Of a stretch of DNA of 64,000 bases, positions 11,161 through 23,000 are shown piece after piece; within the stretch, counting starts at the first letter, position 1; each line of letters starts with the position of its first letter. Where the stretch lies: the NCBI GenBank assembly GCA_916610825.1, contig OU744450.1, forward strand, positions 24,408,430-24,472,429, read 5' to 3'. This DNA comes from Haliclystus octoradiatus. Lineage: Eukaryota > Cnidaria > Staurozoa > Stauromedusae > Haliclystidae. The translations under genes were made by a program, and so were the position numbers. Under the pieces are notes generated by a model. It saw only the letters and a list, made by a program, of their open reading frames with translations, was not told the DNA's origin and searched no databases.

Positions 11161-11365
11161 TAGATAAATAAATAAAATGAATCAAAAAAGGGACATACTG
11201 TTTCACGCCATAACGGTGATCATCAGGCAAGTATAGATTTTATTATGATTTTCTATAGAAATAATAAAATCTATACTTGCCTGGTGATCGCCGTATATAT
11301 GACGTGAAACTCGGAGTAGCGAGAACAGTATGTCTCTTGTTTGACTCATTTTATTTATTTATCTA
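11161..11365. repeat. Long foldback (hairpin) element, arms about 85 bp
   Basis: The left arm (11161-11245) and right arm (11262-11365) are near-perfect inverted repeats around a loop of about 16 nt. They share TAGATAAATAAATAAAATGA, GACATACTGT and AGGCAAGTATAGATTTTATTA. The right arm carries an extra segment of about 14 nt (near CGGAGTAGCGAG). It looks like a foldback MITE. No target duplication could be assigned. Confidence 0.75.
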
Positions 11366-12364
11366 TCAAAGCTCTGATATTTATCATTTATCATTACTAT
11401 ACCTACACAAGTGTGTACAACTTTACATTATTTATATATAAATGGCATAATATAGTTTGTGAACTTGAGCATTTCTTTAATGTATCTATTTTTCATTATC
11501 AAAATAATAAAAATAGTGTATAGTGTATAATTTAATAATTATTCTATTTGGTTCATTCTAATAACTTCAAGTTCGTATAGTCAATATTACGGAACTTAAT
11601 AAAGAAGATATCAATGATCTCTTTCTGATGGCGTACAGTTACAGTAAGTCGTCCATTCAAACATTCTGCTGCTTTGCTAAACCATCTTTCACGCTATGTC
11701 TCTAGTGTATGCAACAAATGATCAACGTATACGTCTCCAACTTCAATAACATGTGCCACTGAAAACATTCTATCCTAAATAGTTCATCTATTGTAGGCTA
11801 TCCATCAGACTGTCACAAAGTGCGGGATCTTCGGAATCAGATCTTCGGCCTCAGAAACCAAGCATAAAATAGTGAAGGATTTCCATCATTGCTTTTGATA
11901 GTCTTAATTAAAATGAACCATTTTGGATTTCAGATTGGCTTATACTACAAAATTCATGCCATCAAGCTTTGAATAAGTAAAATTTCCGAACATTTGATAA
12001 CAACTCCTCAAAATGTTCAACTTGTGTGTTCAACTATGTGTGTTCAAAATGTTCAAATGTTCAACTATTATATTGAAAAACCAATTTTGAAAGATTATAT
12101 ATTTTATAGCCCGGTTACCGGAAGGCTAGAATCTTTGTGACACGCTGTATTAACCGGATTTTTTGAATTAGTCATTACCCTTGACTCAATTGAGCCAAGC
12201 CTGCTAGTAATATTACTTTGGTTAACTGCTAAAGTGCTTCCCCATATCCGCAATCACAGACTTCTGGGCTAACAATCAAATAAACATTGACACCTTGGAG
12301 GATGGATGACAGATTGGTAGAATATATCCTGAGTTTATCCTTAAGAGGATATCTTGCAAGGGAT
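11366..12364. other. Intergenic, downstream of POLG2
   Basis: AT-rich sequence lies between the foldback element and the POLG2 stop codon. A short 'ggaaggctagaatctttgtgacacgctg' near 12131 resembles the edge of the CAGGGTC hAT-like family. No gene is evident. Confidence 0.35.
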
Positions 12365-12675
12365 TCAACGGCTGTCTAACAATCTTTTTAAAATATCTTT
12401 AATTTCTTCAATATGATGATATTGTTTGACATCAGTATTTCGGTTTCTCATAGCAACAACACCACGTGATGTTGTCAGTTCATCGATAATAATATTATAA
12501 GGAGTACCAAATTCATCATGAAATAGTATCATATCTTCTATATCATATTGATCTCTGTTGGTCGATGAATGACAACTTATCCCTGAAATCAATTGAGTAG
12601 AAAATTTGTCAGTGAAATGCGTGAAACTTGAGAAACAGTAAATAATGTGTATTTTTTTTTACCCTTTCACCATAT

Positions 12676-12715
<40 letters not shown>

Positions 12716-15700
12716 TTTATATATTTATTAGTATATATAAAAAAAAATATCACAACAGTTTTGGTATGATTATATTATAACTTAATATTATTATTATCTG
12801 GAGTTTGACTTCAAGATAGAATCCGTTTTTGTGATGAACTTTCAAAACAGAGGAACAAAGAACTTCCTGCCGTAGATTTATCCACTCCGTATTATTATTC
12901 ACTGCTCTGTCAAATGAACAGAACTTATTAACATAACTTAACATAAGGATTATATGAATTTGACAATAATGATTTGGTATTTAAAACAAATTTGAATATA
13001 CCTGCTATTCTTATTTGTTGACAGAGGCGATATGCAAGAGACTTTTGTTGCTCACATTGGGTGTTGTTCAACATAATTGAAACTTTGAAGGGAGATAACT
13101 TTTGATGAAGTTTCATGACAATCGTTGGGTTAGTGATAGATTTCTTTGTTTCATCTTGAATTTCGTAATATGCATCAAACAACATAACAAGCAAAGCTGC
13201 AAGAAAGATAAAATATTTCTGATCATATTACGTAAAGCAGTAATGAATGCTATTAGTAGGCTCAAGATATTAGATACATATACCAAGATAACGTTAACAG
13301 ATGTGAGCATATTTTGGTCGTAGCTTTTAGTAGAAAAATGTTTTATTAGCTCATGTAGCCAATAGTACATAAATATGTACTGGAGGGTTCATGAACTGTT
13401 TATGAATCAGTCCACCGACACGAAATAGCCCAAATTTTCATAAACTAATTAAAACCTTTCATGAACTCTTTGCAAAATTTTCATGAAAGTTCATGGAAAG
13501 TGTGCCTTTTTTCAGTTACATAATTTGATTCAGAAATGTTAGTTACTATTATTTGACCAAGTTGATTTGTTTCAATTGACTTTTTGTAGCCTTAGTGTCA
13601 AATATATATATATATCCTAGCAATGAGTTACCCGTGTTATTGGATTCAATGTGGGCAAAGATGGAGTGGGGTGATCTCTCACAGACAATAGCAACTTATG
13701 ACGTAAAGCTGCAAAAGGTAACAGAATGAAAATATGCATTTTGTTTTGATACGAAGAAAACAAAACAAATATAAAAGATCAAGCCAAATAAAACATAGAT
13801 CAAAATACAGTGATTCGAAAGATACTACTCTCATTCATATGTTAAGATATACCTATTGGCTATTGGTTATGGAATATAGGTCAAACATCAACAAAAAATT
13901 CAGAAGAAAAGAGGGTTCTATATTGTTCAAGATTCCGGAAGGCGGAACCTTTTGTTGGACACTGGTTAAGGAGTTGGACCTTGGTCTGCAGGGCCTTGGG
14001 TTCTATTCCTGGTAGAATCACTATTGGTTGGCGTCAGGAAAGGCATCCAGCCATAATTAAACTCACACATGCTCCAAACAACACTAACCAAATAACCAAT
14101 CACCCCCAATGTATTAGTTTACACAGTTTGTGATAAAAGAATAAATAAAATTAAATAAAATTAATTTGAAATTGTAAGTATCGAACAGATTTAAATTATA
14201 AAGTTTAATAATTAATACCATGTTCCATTGTTGTGACCATTTCAATGCAGAATTGAGCATCACAGTTACTTTCAATTCTATTAGAGACCGATATTGTTTC
14301 AATCACTGTACTTTCCCATGGGAAATCAAACTAATGAAATAACAACATAGAATACAAATTAGAAATTCCAGATGAAATATTTGTAAAACATTTAAGCACA
14401 AACACCACTAATAAGCAAATATTACAATTTCTGTGATTTTACAAATCCTTTTGTGTGGCTTATCTAGTCTCAACCTGAGAGTTTGTATTAGCGAAACCTA
14501 TGCATACTGACCAGTGATAAGATTGGATAATATTGGCTACTACACAGATGTGACTTATAGGTTAGGCCAGACTCAATAGAAATTAGTAGCATCGTAACTT
14601 ATAAAGTGATCATTATAGACACTATACAAGTTATTTAATCTATTTTATTTTTAGTGTCCGACAAAAGCCTTCTGGAATCCTAACAAATTTTCAACATTTT
14701 CTTACGAATTTTCTATTGAGGTTTGACATATAAATGCGAAACTTATCAATGTCAAAAATTATCAATTTTCTTCTGAATTTGCTCTAGCCTTCCGGTATAT
14801 AGGATCCCAGGATCCCCATTTTTGCCTGACCCTGTTTATCATTTATCAGACACTTACTTCCCTTGCGAAAAACAGCTCAGGAGTTCATGAACAGTTCATG
14901 AACAGTTCATGAACGTTAAATGGCTCCAATTTTCCTGAACTGTTCATGAACTGTTCATGAACATTTCATGAACCCTCACAGACAGCTCATGAACAGTTCA
15001 TGAAAATTTGGGGCCATTTAACGTTCATGAACTGTTCATGAACTCCCGAACTGTTGCAGGGGTTAGCCTGCGTCATCAACACAATATATGATACAATAGG
15101 GTATGTGCCTTGTTCTGCGTTCTGTCTCATCTCATAATTTCCTATCAAGGAATCTCGTAATAAGAAGTACAACATTGTACAACACGTGCCTTCTGTGCCT
15201 CTGTTTTGAATCAGTTTCTACCAAAACAAATTACTCCTCTCTGGCAGGGTCTGACAAAAGTAGGAATCCTGGAATCCTATATGCTGTAAAGTTAGAGCAA
15301 ATTCAGAAGAAAATTGATATTTTTATGATCTATTGGTCAAACTTCAACAATAAAATTCAGAAAAAAATGTTGAAGTGCCTCTATGATCCCAGAAGGCTGA
15401 ACTGTTTGTCGGACCCTGACCAGTGGTAGTCTATTTGACCTGTGGTGTAATTCACACATAAGGACACATTCCTTTCCATTCACACAGGGTCATAAGACTA
15501 TGAGCAAATCAAGAGGAGAATTGTAGTCTAAACTTCGGATTTATAGGCCAAACCTAGACAAAAATTTTGAAGAAAATTTTGAGATTGGAAGAAAATTTTG
15601 AAAATATTTTTAGACTCCTGAAAGGCTAAAATGTTTGCCAGTCACTGCTAAAGTCACATGAACAGTGAGAAAACAGGTAGATTATATACCACCCGGACCC

Positions 15701-18053
15701 TTCATGGGACAAAACAAAAGAACATATAATACATACTCTATTATTTCTAAAAAGAATCGGGTCTGTGACACAGGCTGATACTGGATGTAGGCTATCCCAC
15801 CTTGATTTCAGCCACTGATTCTGCAAAACTTGTATCCTCGATGGTTGGATTTGACAAAGTAATACTAGCAGGCGAATTGCATAAACGCTTCCACCACATC
15901 AAACGTTCTTTAGTAAAATAATCAAATAAATCATGATAATCTTCCATTGTTGAATAACAATAGGCATCTAATAGAAGGTGATTATCAGCACTATATAAAA
16001 AACAAATACAGGGTGAATAAAATTATTTTCCGCCCAAAACAAATTATTATAAAAAGAGCAGAAGAAAGAAAATAGATCATGACCAAACAATCGGAAATAA
16101 AACATGAGTTCTACAAATTTAAAACCAAAAGGCTGCTTAAAATTTCTGGACTTCTTTATTTGAAACACTTTGGAGTTGGAGTCTATTTTCTTAAATTTCC
16201 GAAGCAGGACTCAGATTCAAACGTTTTTATAGGGACTTTTTGGGATTCGTAATTCTGACTCTGCACGCCTCTGCCCCTGACATCTGGGTGAAATACTCTG
16301 CATTCATAGCTGTTAGGCTACAGTCTGCTCCTGACTGGGAAGGGGGTAGTTGTACTTTTCAAATGAATTTAAACGTACCATGTGTTGATGGCAATTTCTA
16401 AAGTAATAATAATGATAATTAAAGTGCCTATGAAATGAAAAAGTTGATATCGGGTTTATGACATATTTCAAAATGCATCTTGAACGGGAAGACAATAGGT
16501 CTAGGCATACACTATAATTGTCTTTATAACAATTATTCACCTTAATTAATTATATACTCCAAATTTTATTTTACATTCCTATATTTATACCATGGCCTAC
16601 TATACGTAAGTATACATTTTATTTTGCCTTTTCTTTTATATGATGGTAGGCCTATGTCCTGCCAAGTAAAGACACAAATATACAATAATGTAGGCTAGTA
16701 TTTTATCTCCTCATTCCAACAGTGTGGTTAAAACATTTTTATTAAATTTTTGTCCACCCTATTTTCAAAGCAAGAAAGAAGGTATTTTGAAAATTTAAAA
16801 GAGACAATTTTCCTGCGGTTAGGTTATGTAAATGAGGCGCGTCACACAATATGTTGTATACGTGCACATGTAGCCGATCTCAAGTAGCCTAAGCATGGCT
16901 GACACAGTTAATTAATCTTATTAATTGAAAGCAAAGTTTAATTAGGAAGCGAAAGGAGTACTTTGCTTTCTTGTTAATCTTGACTTTGTGGTTGGAATTG
17001 TAGAATTGATGTGTACAACCTACTACGTCATATCCTCCAAATTAGTGCAAAGGGCTTGTCCTCAATTTAGTGCAGAATAGATCTTATGTAGAGGCCCAAG
17101 CAATCTTCGCAAAGTCAAACAAATTTGTTGGATGCGTGGGCAAACGACAACTCGACTTAATTAGCCGATTGCATACAACTTTTTTTAAAAACGCATAAAT
17201 TAGACCGTAATTCAATATTAAAAGCTATTCACATACGAGATGATATCAAATGTGAAAAGATGAAGGCGATAAATGAATCAAAACAAGTGCCTCATTACCA
17301 GTCTGCAGAGTATGGCAGAGCCGTCCTAGAGATAATATTGCAGCTCAATCTCCTGCCCCCTGCGAAAACTCCACCAGCAAGATCACATCGAAAAGCGCTC
17401 TTCTCTGAAAACTGGCTCTTTTATACATATTTTTTCTATTTAGCTTTTGAACTATAGTTTCTGCTATCCTTATTGTTAATCAATTCTTCGTATTTTAGTT
17501 TCATACCCCTTTTTTCATTTTATAGGCACTTTAAAGATAAACTTGATGAATATTGATCAAGATGGTAAAGAAATGAATGGGCTATCTACATGGTATTATC
17601 ATTGAATAGGTACCGCAGTGGCAGCGATTCTTGTTTCCTGTCAACTTCATTTCTGCACACTTCCTTTGATTCAGCTTCAAGTAATTGAACAAATCCAAAA
17701 TGAGAATCATATTTCAAAAATGGATGCAAATTATAGCATTGTCGTCTAGACTTTCGCAGATAAGAGATTAAGTCATAAAAACCCAATGAATTAGAAAGTT
17801 GACCAGAATTTGTTTCTTGTTTTTGATCATTGCGTTTGATGTGTCTATTTGGCATTGGGTTAAAGCCATTTTGTAGAACAGTGAAAGAACTTTTCCATTC
17901 ATCTAACAAGTTTAAAGATGTAAGTCCCCCAAGAGATCCGTTTTGTAGTCTATCGTGTCCAAGTTGAATCTCCGAAGGCGTGCTTTTGAGTTTTGGAAGA
18001 ACATGACCAAATCGACGTAGATGAGAGAATAATCTTTCAAGTTTTGACAACAT
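12365..18053 (-). CDS. POLG2: Mitochondrial DNA polymerase accessory subunit gamma-2
   Basis: Five minus-strand exons, all joined in phase: 18053-17590, 15990-15801, 14330-14219, 13196-13002 and 12582-12365 (TGA stop). They give 1179 nt, 392 residues; the human protein is 485. The product is the processivity factor of mtDNA polymerase gamma in mitochondria. Recognition rests on an MWWKRLCNSP segment (human QWWRKFAMSP), an FPWESTVIET segment (human NFPWGKELIET), an MLFDAY segment and the C-terminal anticodon-binding-like domain, with KLHQKLSPFKVSI and ELTTSRGVVAMRNRNTDVKQ near the end. The N-terminal exon is poorly conserved and basic, consistent with a mitochondrial transit peptide. The exon 1 donor is uncertain: a GTAC site near 17610 keeps the same phase. 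The protein is short because parts of the class II synthetase-like domain are reduced. Confidence 0.88.
12674..12730. repeat. (TA)n microsatellite
   Basis: A run of TA dinucleotides with a few TTTA interruptions lies in POLG2 intron 4. Confidence 0.9.
13381..13505. repeat. GTTCATGAAC-family palindromic repeat, degenerate copy
   Basis: It contains GGTTCATGAACTG, CCCAAATTTTCATAAACT and TTTCATGAAAGTTCATGG, the units of the complete copy at 14866. It lies in POLG2 intron 3. Confidence 0.6.
13890..13968. mobile_element. Fragment of CAGGGTC hAT-like MITE
   Basis: It ends 'ccggaaggcggaaccttttgttggacactg', the right terminus of the family (compare 15418). The left end is missing. A SINE follows directly. 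Confidence 0.55.
13960..14100 (+). mobile_element. tRNA-derived SINE
   Basis: The stretch carries an A-box-like TGGTTAAGGAGTTGG and a B-box-like GGGTTCTATTCCTGG, followed by the tail CACTATTGGTTGGCGTCAGG. The same tail occurs at 51050-51175 and, inverted, at 42340-42495, so this is a dispersed family. Its 'ggcgtcagg..ggcatccagcc' tail resembles 3' ends seen in RTE-type LINE/SINE pairs (knowledge-based, not verified). Confidence 0.6.
14653..14834. mobile_element. CAGGGTC hAT-like MITE
   Basis: It runs from AGTGTCCGACAAAAGCCTTC to TTTTTGCCTGACCCTG and includes the family's internal 'cttctgaatttgctctagccttccgg' block. It lies in POLG2 intron 2. Confidence 0.65.
14866..15062. repeat. GTTCATGAAC-family palindromic element, best-preserved copy
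   Basis: The element is a large dyad. The left half has GCGAAAAACAGCTCAGGAGT, three GTTCATGAAC units and 'gttaaatggctcc'. The right half is its inverse, 'ggccatttaacgttcatgaactgttcatgaactcc', and ends 'gaactgttgcagggg'. The basic unit GTTCATGAAC is itself a perfect 10-bp palindrome. Confidence 0.75.
15245..15418. mobile_element. CAGGGTC hAT-like MITE, near-complete
   Basis: The ends are CAGGGTCTGACAAAAGTAGG and CTGTTTGTCGGACCCTG, inverted repeats carrying the family motif. The internal 'aattcagaagaaaattgata' and 'aattcagaaaaaaatgttga' blocks match other copies. No target duplication survives. Confidence 0.8.
15486..15648. mobile_element. Degenerate CAGGGTC hAT-like MITE
   Basis: It starts CAGGGTCATAAGACTATGAG and ends near 'ctgaaaggctaaaatgtttgccagtcactg', with the family's interior recognisable between. 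Confidence 0.55.
16000..17583. other. POLG2 intron 1
   Basis: AT-rich intron with 'taggcctat'-type motifs but no recognised element, exon or RNA gene. Confidence 0.5.
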
Positions 18054-20071
18054 TACATACTTAAGCCATTGCTGAGCTGATACAATATTAAAAGTTTGTG
18101 AGCATATTACCTGTCGATATCAAGGGATATTACTAATCTAAATTACATTGGCTTGAAAGTGGTTTGCAGACAGTTTGCTGTATTAGCCCAGCTCCACAAG
18201 GCCCACTATTTCGCTGCGCTCATCTGCCCTAGCCTCATTCCATACATTTTTGACCCCTTTGCCGCTTCATTGTTGTACGTCACACATTTGAGTACTGGTC
18301 ACGTGTTAATTTCAACCAATAAAATCCCACCAAAATTATCCCTCTTATTTTCAAACCGTTATTATTCGACTTCTTCGCAACTTCGCTTCCAATCCAACGC
18401 TGGGGTTATAGTTTGAAGCGTCGAGGAAACTTGAATACGTTGAGGCTAGATTATTTTCCCAACGTTTGCTTCGAAGTTTGTTAGATTTCATGTAAGATAC
18501 GTATATGTTGTGAATAATCTATGTTGTTACTTCGTTTAAAAGATATGGAAGAATCCTGGGCAAATTTCAAGGTTTGAATATGGATTTCTTATAACAGGTT
18601 CGTACGTTTTCTATTATTTGAATTTTTGTCATTTTTGAATACTTTGGTGACTGGTGTATAGTATATCACTTACAGTAGGTTCCAAACAGTAGAAGATAAA
18701 CTGAATATATGGAGTTTCAACTTTGTTGAAGCGTCACATTAGTCATCTAAACTCCTAGAGCAAAGTATTTGATGTCATGCATGACTTCAGGTTGACTTGC
18801 CCAAGTCTCGCTTTTTACTATGATGATTTTGATATGTTTGTAAGTGTTTGTAGTCTACGCTTACCACTCGTCAAATTGCGGCATATCAGAGTGGGATTTA
18901 TAGATCAGTCAAGACTTCAGGCTACGAAATGATAATGTTTTGAGCTTAAGTGTAAAGGCCCGTCACGTTTGAGCCAAGTTGATGTGTTTGAGATTTGAAA
19001 TACAGAAGAGCTATCAGACATATCATAAAAATTGGATTAATTAAAAGGGGTCATCTTGAAGAAATAACTTAGGCCTATTCTAGTTTTAGTAAACTCAATT
19101 TTCTCATTCAAGGATTTCAAGCTGGTCATATCATAAACACTATAAAACTGAAGGGCCATTTTCTACAAAACTTTTCACGGTTTTAAGGGTGAAAATTCAT
19201 AAATTGAGGCTCATTACAATCAAAAAACTTGTTAGGATTATTTCCTGTAACAAAATTCACATCTACATTCTACATTTTCCTGCTCTGCACTCTATAAATC
19301 GATCATTATAATCTGGTTAATTTTTATTAAAGTATAAAAGAAGAAAAACATTGAAAACAACCATCTACAATATATCAAAGGCCCCCCTATCAATTTCCAT
19401 TATTCTTATTCACAGTTCTGTCATATGACATTGAGCACTATATTCTTTTCATTAATTTTCTAGAGAAATAGGAAACAAAATAGGCTTAATTATGCTCATA
19501 AATCTACATTAGGCCTACTAAGCATTAAGCCCTGACCAATTTTCTTTGATTTTCTCCTACATAATTTTTTGAGGTAGGTTAATTATGGATAAAGTTGAAC
19601 TTGCTTACTATCCCCCCTCTGGTACGAATGAAAAGCGGGACATTGAGCAAAATGGGATATTGAGTGAGGTAGGATTATGAGAGTTTGTATGGAGAATGGA
19701 ACATAGAAATCAGTTTTATATGGGGATATCAAGCAAGGTGGGACATTAAAAGAGGGGATATTAACCGAGTTCGACTGTATACAGTACATTCGCTCTTACA
19801 AAAAACCGGTAAAGCCAACAACAGTTTCACAGCATTTGAAGAAATTACACATCACTGTTGTGGAACAAATTTACTAGAATAGGAAATCATTTTTCCTTTG
19901 TTCATTTGTTCAATACATTTCAAACACACATGCCCATGTACTGACCCAAAAATTCCTAATATTAATTTAGGGATAATAGGCTACAAATATAGGCCTAATA
20001 TTACGTAATAGGCCTATCATTAATTTAATTTTTCATACTGTAGGATATTCCACAGTGAATTACTTCTGCAG
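18054..20071. promoter_or_regulatory. Head-to-head intergenic region between POLG2 and TTK
   Basis: The POLG2 ATG (18053, minus) and the first coding TTK exon (20072, plus) face away from each other, so both promoters should lie here. The stretch at about 18150-18470 is relatively GC-rich and contains GTCACGTG. A non-coding first TTK exon probably lies in it, because the TTK exon at 20072 follows a good TTCTGCAG acceptor. The position of transcription starts is not shown by the sequence. Confidence 0.45.
19590..19776. mobile_element. TA-flanked MITE, family L (CAGTCGAACTCGGTTAATATCCC)
   Basis: The right end, GGGGATATTAACCGAGTTCGACTG, is followed by TA and is the inverse of the start of the copy at 42801. 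Internally it has repeated 'gggatattgag/gggacattgag' modules. The left end is less clear. CAGT ends and a TA flank suggest a Tc1/mariner-type origin. Confidence 0.6.
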
Positions 20072-20085
20072 ATGTTATTAATAAT

Positions 20086-23000
20086 ATGGACGAAGCAGAT
20101 AATTCAGTAAAAGATGACACCATTGAATTATGGCATCTAAAGTTAAAACAAGCATGTTGTTCATCAGATATAACTGACTTGGAACCATATTTTGACGAAG
20201 TTATCAATCGGATTGAGAAGCTAAAGGAACCTTCTAGTCATCCACTTTATCTTGACATCTTGCTAAATTATGCAGCTATAAAAAGGTAGGCCAAAACATT
20301 TGTTTAATAGGGTTGACTCATTAACAAATTAAAACTCAAAATTTTTACCATTAGGCCTAATTTGTTTACATTAAGTCCAAGTGCCTTGATTACTTTGTCA
20401 ACCCTTTTCATATGAACAAATGAAGTCGTGATCAGATTAGACCTTATGACATCACTAAACTTGCATCCCTGTTTTTCAAGATTAGAAATCAATTGTCATT
20501 CATTTCTCAAGAAATAAAATTAAACACGTAACTGACATTTTTACCCAACTGAATTGAGCATTTTGGCTGTTCAATGACATAGATTCATAAGAGTCTCCCC
20601 CAAGTCTACTCTACAACAAGTAAAAAAAAGCATCTTGAGTTTCAAAATACCCTATCCCTGCGAAAGACAGTTCAGGAGTTCATGAACAGTTCATCAAAAT
20701 TGGGGCCATTAGATGTGCATGAACTGTTCATGGACTCCTGAACTGTTTTTCGCAGTTGGTAGCCTATCAAGTCTGACTTATTTTAGATTCAAGACTTTCA
20801 AATATTTGGTCTGTGACATAAGCTAGCTGACACATGGCTATCAATCTACAAACATGATCTGCCTAAAATTCATTTTTTTGTCATTTGTGTTGTTGTTGTA
20901 GAAAATCAAATGACATCAAAATGGCAGAAGTGCTGTATGACACGGCCAAAAAACATTTCAAAAAATGTGCAGATCTGTACATCCTGTGGGTGGATATGCT
21001 TGACAAAAGTGGATGCACAAGTGGATCAAGTATAAGAGATATTTTATTTTGTGCAAAGAAAAGCAAAGCGGTCCCAACAGAAACTGTGACAAAAGCATGC
21101 TCAAATTTTCTGAACAAAATTCCAATTTGCAATGGGATCGATTTACCAGCAATGTGGCCTACATATGATACTGAAATGCGAACAAATTCAATATTAGACA
21201 ATGAAAATACTCCTCAAATTCCTCGTAGTAGGCCTACTGATTTAGAAAACAAAGAGAATAATAATCAAAGGTGTCTTAGCACCACACAGAAAAAAGGTAT
21301 GTTTTATTCAATTAGAAAGTCAGGTCATTTGATTAGGATTTGAGAAATCTTTTCAAGATACAGTGAAACATTTATATTATAACAGCCAGCTACAAGAGGT
21401 CAGGTAAATTGACCAGTTGTAGACATGTGACCTTTATATACAGGTTTGATTCTATAGAAAATATTATTTTAGACATTGGAAGAGTGACCATTATAGACAG
21501 GTGACCGCTGTATAGAGGTGACCGTTATAACAGGTTTGACTGTATTTCATTTCATTATAGGATTTACCAATGCAAAGTCACATCAATCATTTTCTACTTC
21601 AGAGCTATTGATGCCGAGACGGAATATTACTAAAAAGCGAATGGAAAAAGGACATACAATAAGTTTTGATAGAGCTGTAATTCAACCACCTTTTCGTTCT
21701 CTTTTTGGTACCACTGACGAAAAACGATTCAATTCTGTTAAAAAACAACCACGATCAACATCAAAAAATACTTTATCATGTAGTAAATCAACAAGTCGTC
21801 TTGAAAGAAATCGTTATCAAAATGATGATAACAATTCATTTTCAATCGAAGGTATTATTCCATTGGACCATAACATTGTTACACAAATCGAAAAGCAAAC
21901 TTTAGACAACATTCCGGCATTCTCTATATCTACTCGTCAATGTTCAATGTCTAGTTCATCAAGCAGTAGTAGTGATGGGAGTTCTCATTTAACGGGAAAT
22001 ACGAAAGAAGTAAATAATTCATCGACAAATACAGTTCACACAATCAATACAAATAAGAGTAGTGCAAAACAAGAATTATTTAAAACACCATCACAAAATG
22101 CTGTGTGCTGTAAACAAAATTCCATTAAATCTTCAAGAAAACAAATCAATCAAGATAATAGTTATACAAGTGTATTAACATCTGATAATGATTCTATACA
22201 AAAAGATTTGGAGATCATTCAACAGTTTACTATGCCAGATATTCAACCTTCAACTTCTAAGATGATATATGTCAATGGGAAAGGTTATCTTAAAATGAAA
22301 CTGATTGGTAAAGGAGGTTCAGCCAAGGTAATATTTTAATTAAATATATTTATGATGAAGAGAGTGCAGCGTTCCCCGCAAAAATAAGTTGATAAATACT
22401 TTATGAATAGTTCATGAACTTCTAGAGTTCATGCATAGTTCATGAACTTCTATAATTTATGAGTAGTTTATAATTCACGAGTAGTTTTATAAGTAGTTCA
22501 TGAGCTTCTATAATTTATTACTAGCGTAGCCTATAAATAGTTCATGAACTTCTATAAATTATGAATAGCTTATAAATAATTCATGAACTTCTATAGTTCA
22601 TGAAATTCAATAATTTATGAATAGTTCATAAATTTCTATAATTTATGAATAGTTCATGAGCTTCTATAGTTCATGAATAGTTCATGAAATTCAACAATTT
22701 ATGAATAAAATAATTTATGAATAGTTCATAAATTTCTATAATTTATGAATAGTTCATGAGCTTCTATAGTTCATGAATAGTTCATGAAATTCAACAATTT
22801 ATGAATAAAATAATTTATGAATAGTTCATAAATTTCTATAATTTATGAATAGTTCATGAACTTCTATATGTTTGAGTAGATTATATCACATCTATCTGGA
22901 GAATAATCAACTTGAAAATGTCGAAGAACCTTGAATTTTGAGACGTGCATGCTTAGTGAAGGCGAAATCAATCACCACAGCGGCTCATAGGAAATTCTCC

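Noticed and set aside
21518-21560. Start of the long TTK linker frame inside the MITE
   Set aside because: The open frame extends upstream into MITE sequence by chance. The exon begins at the acceptor 21560/21561, in phase with the preceding exon.
22380-22870. CRISPR array
   Set aside because: The units are adjacent variants of one palindrome without unique spacers, within a spliced animal gene.
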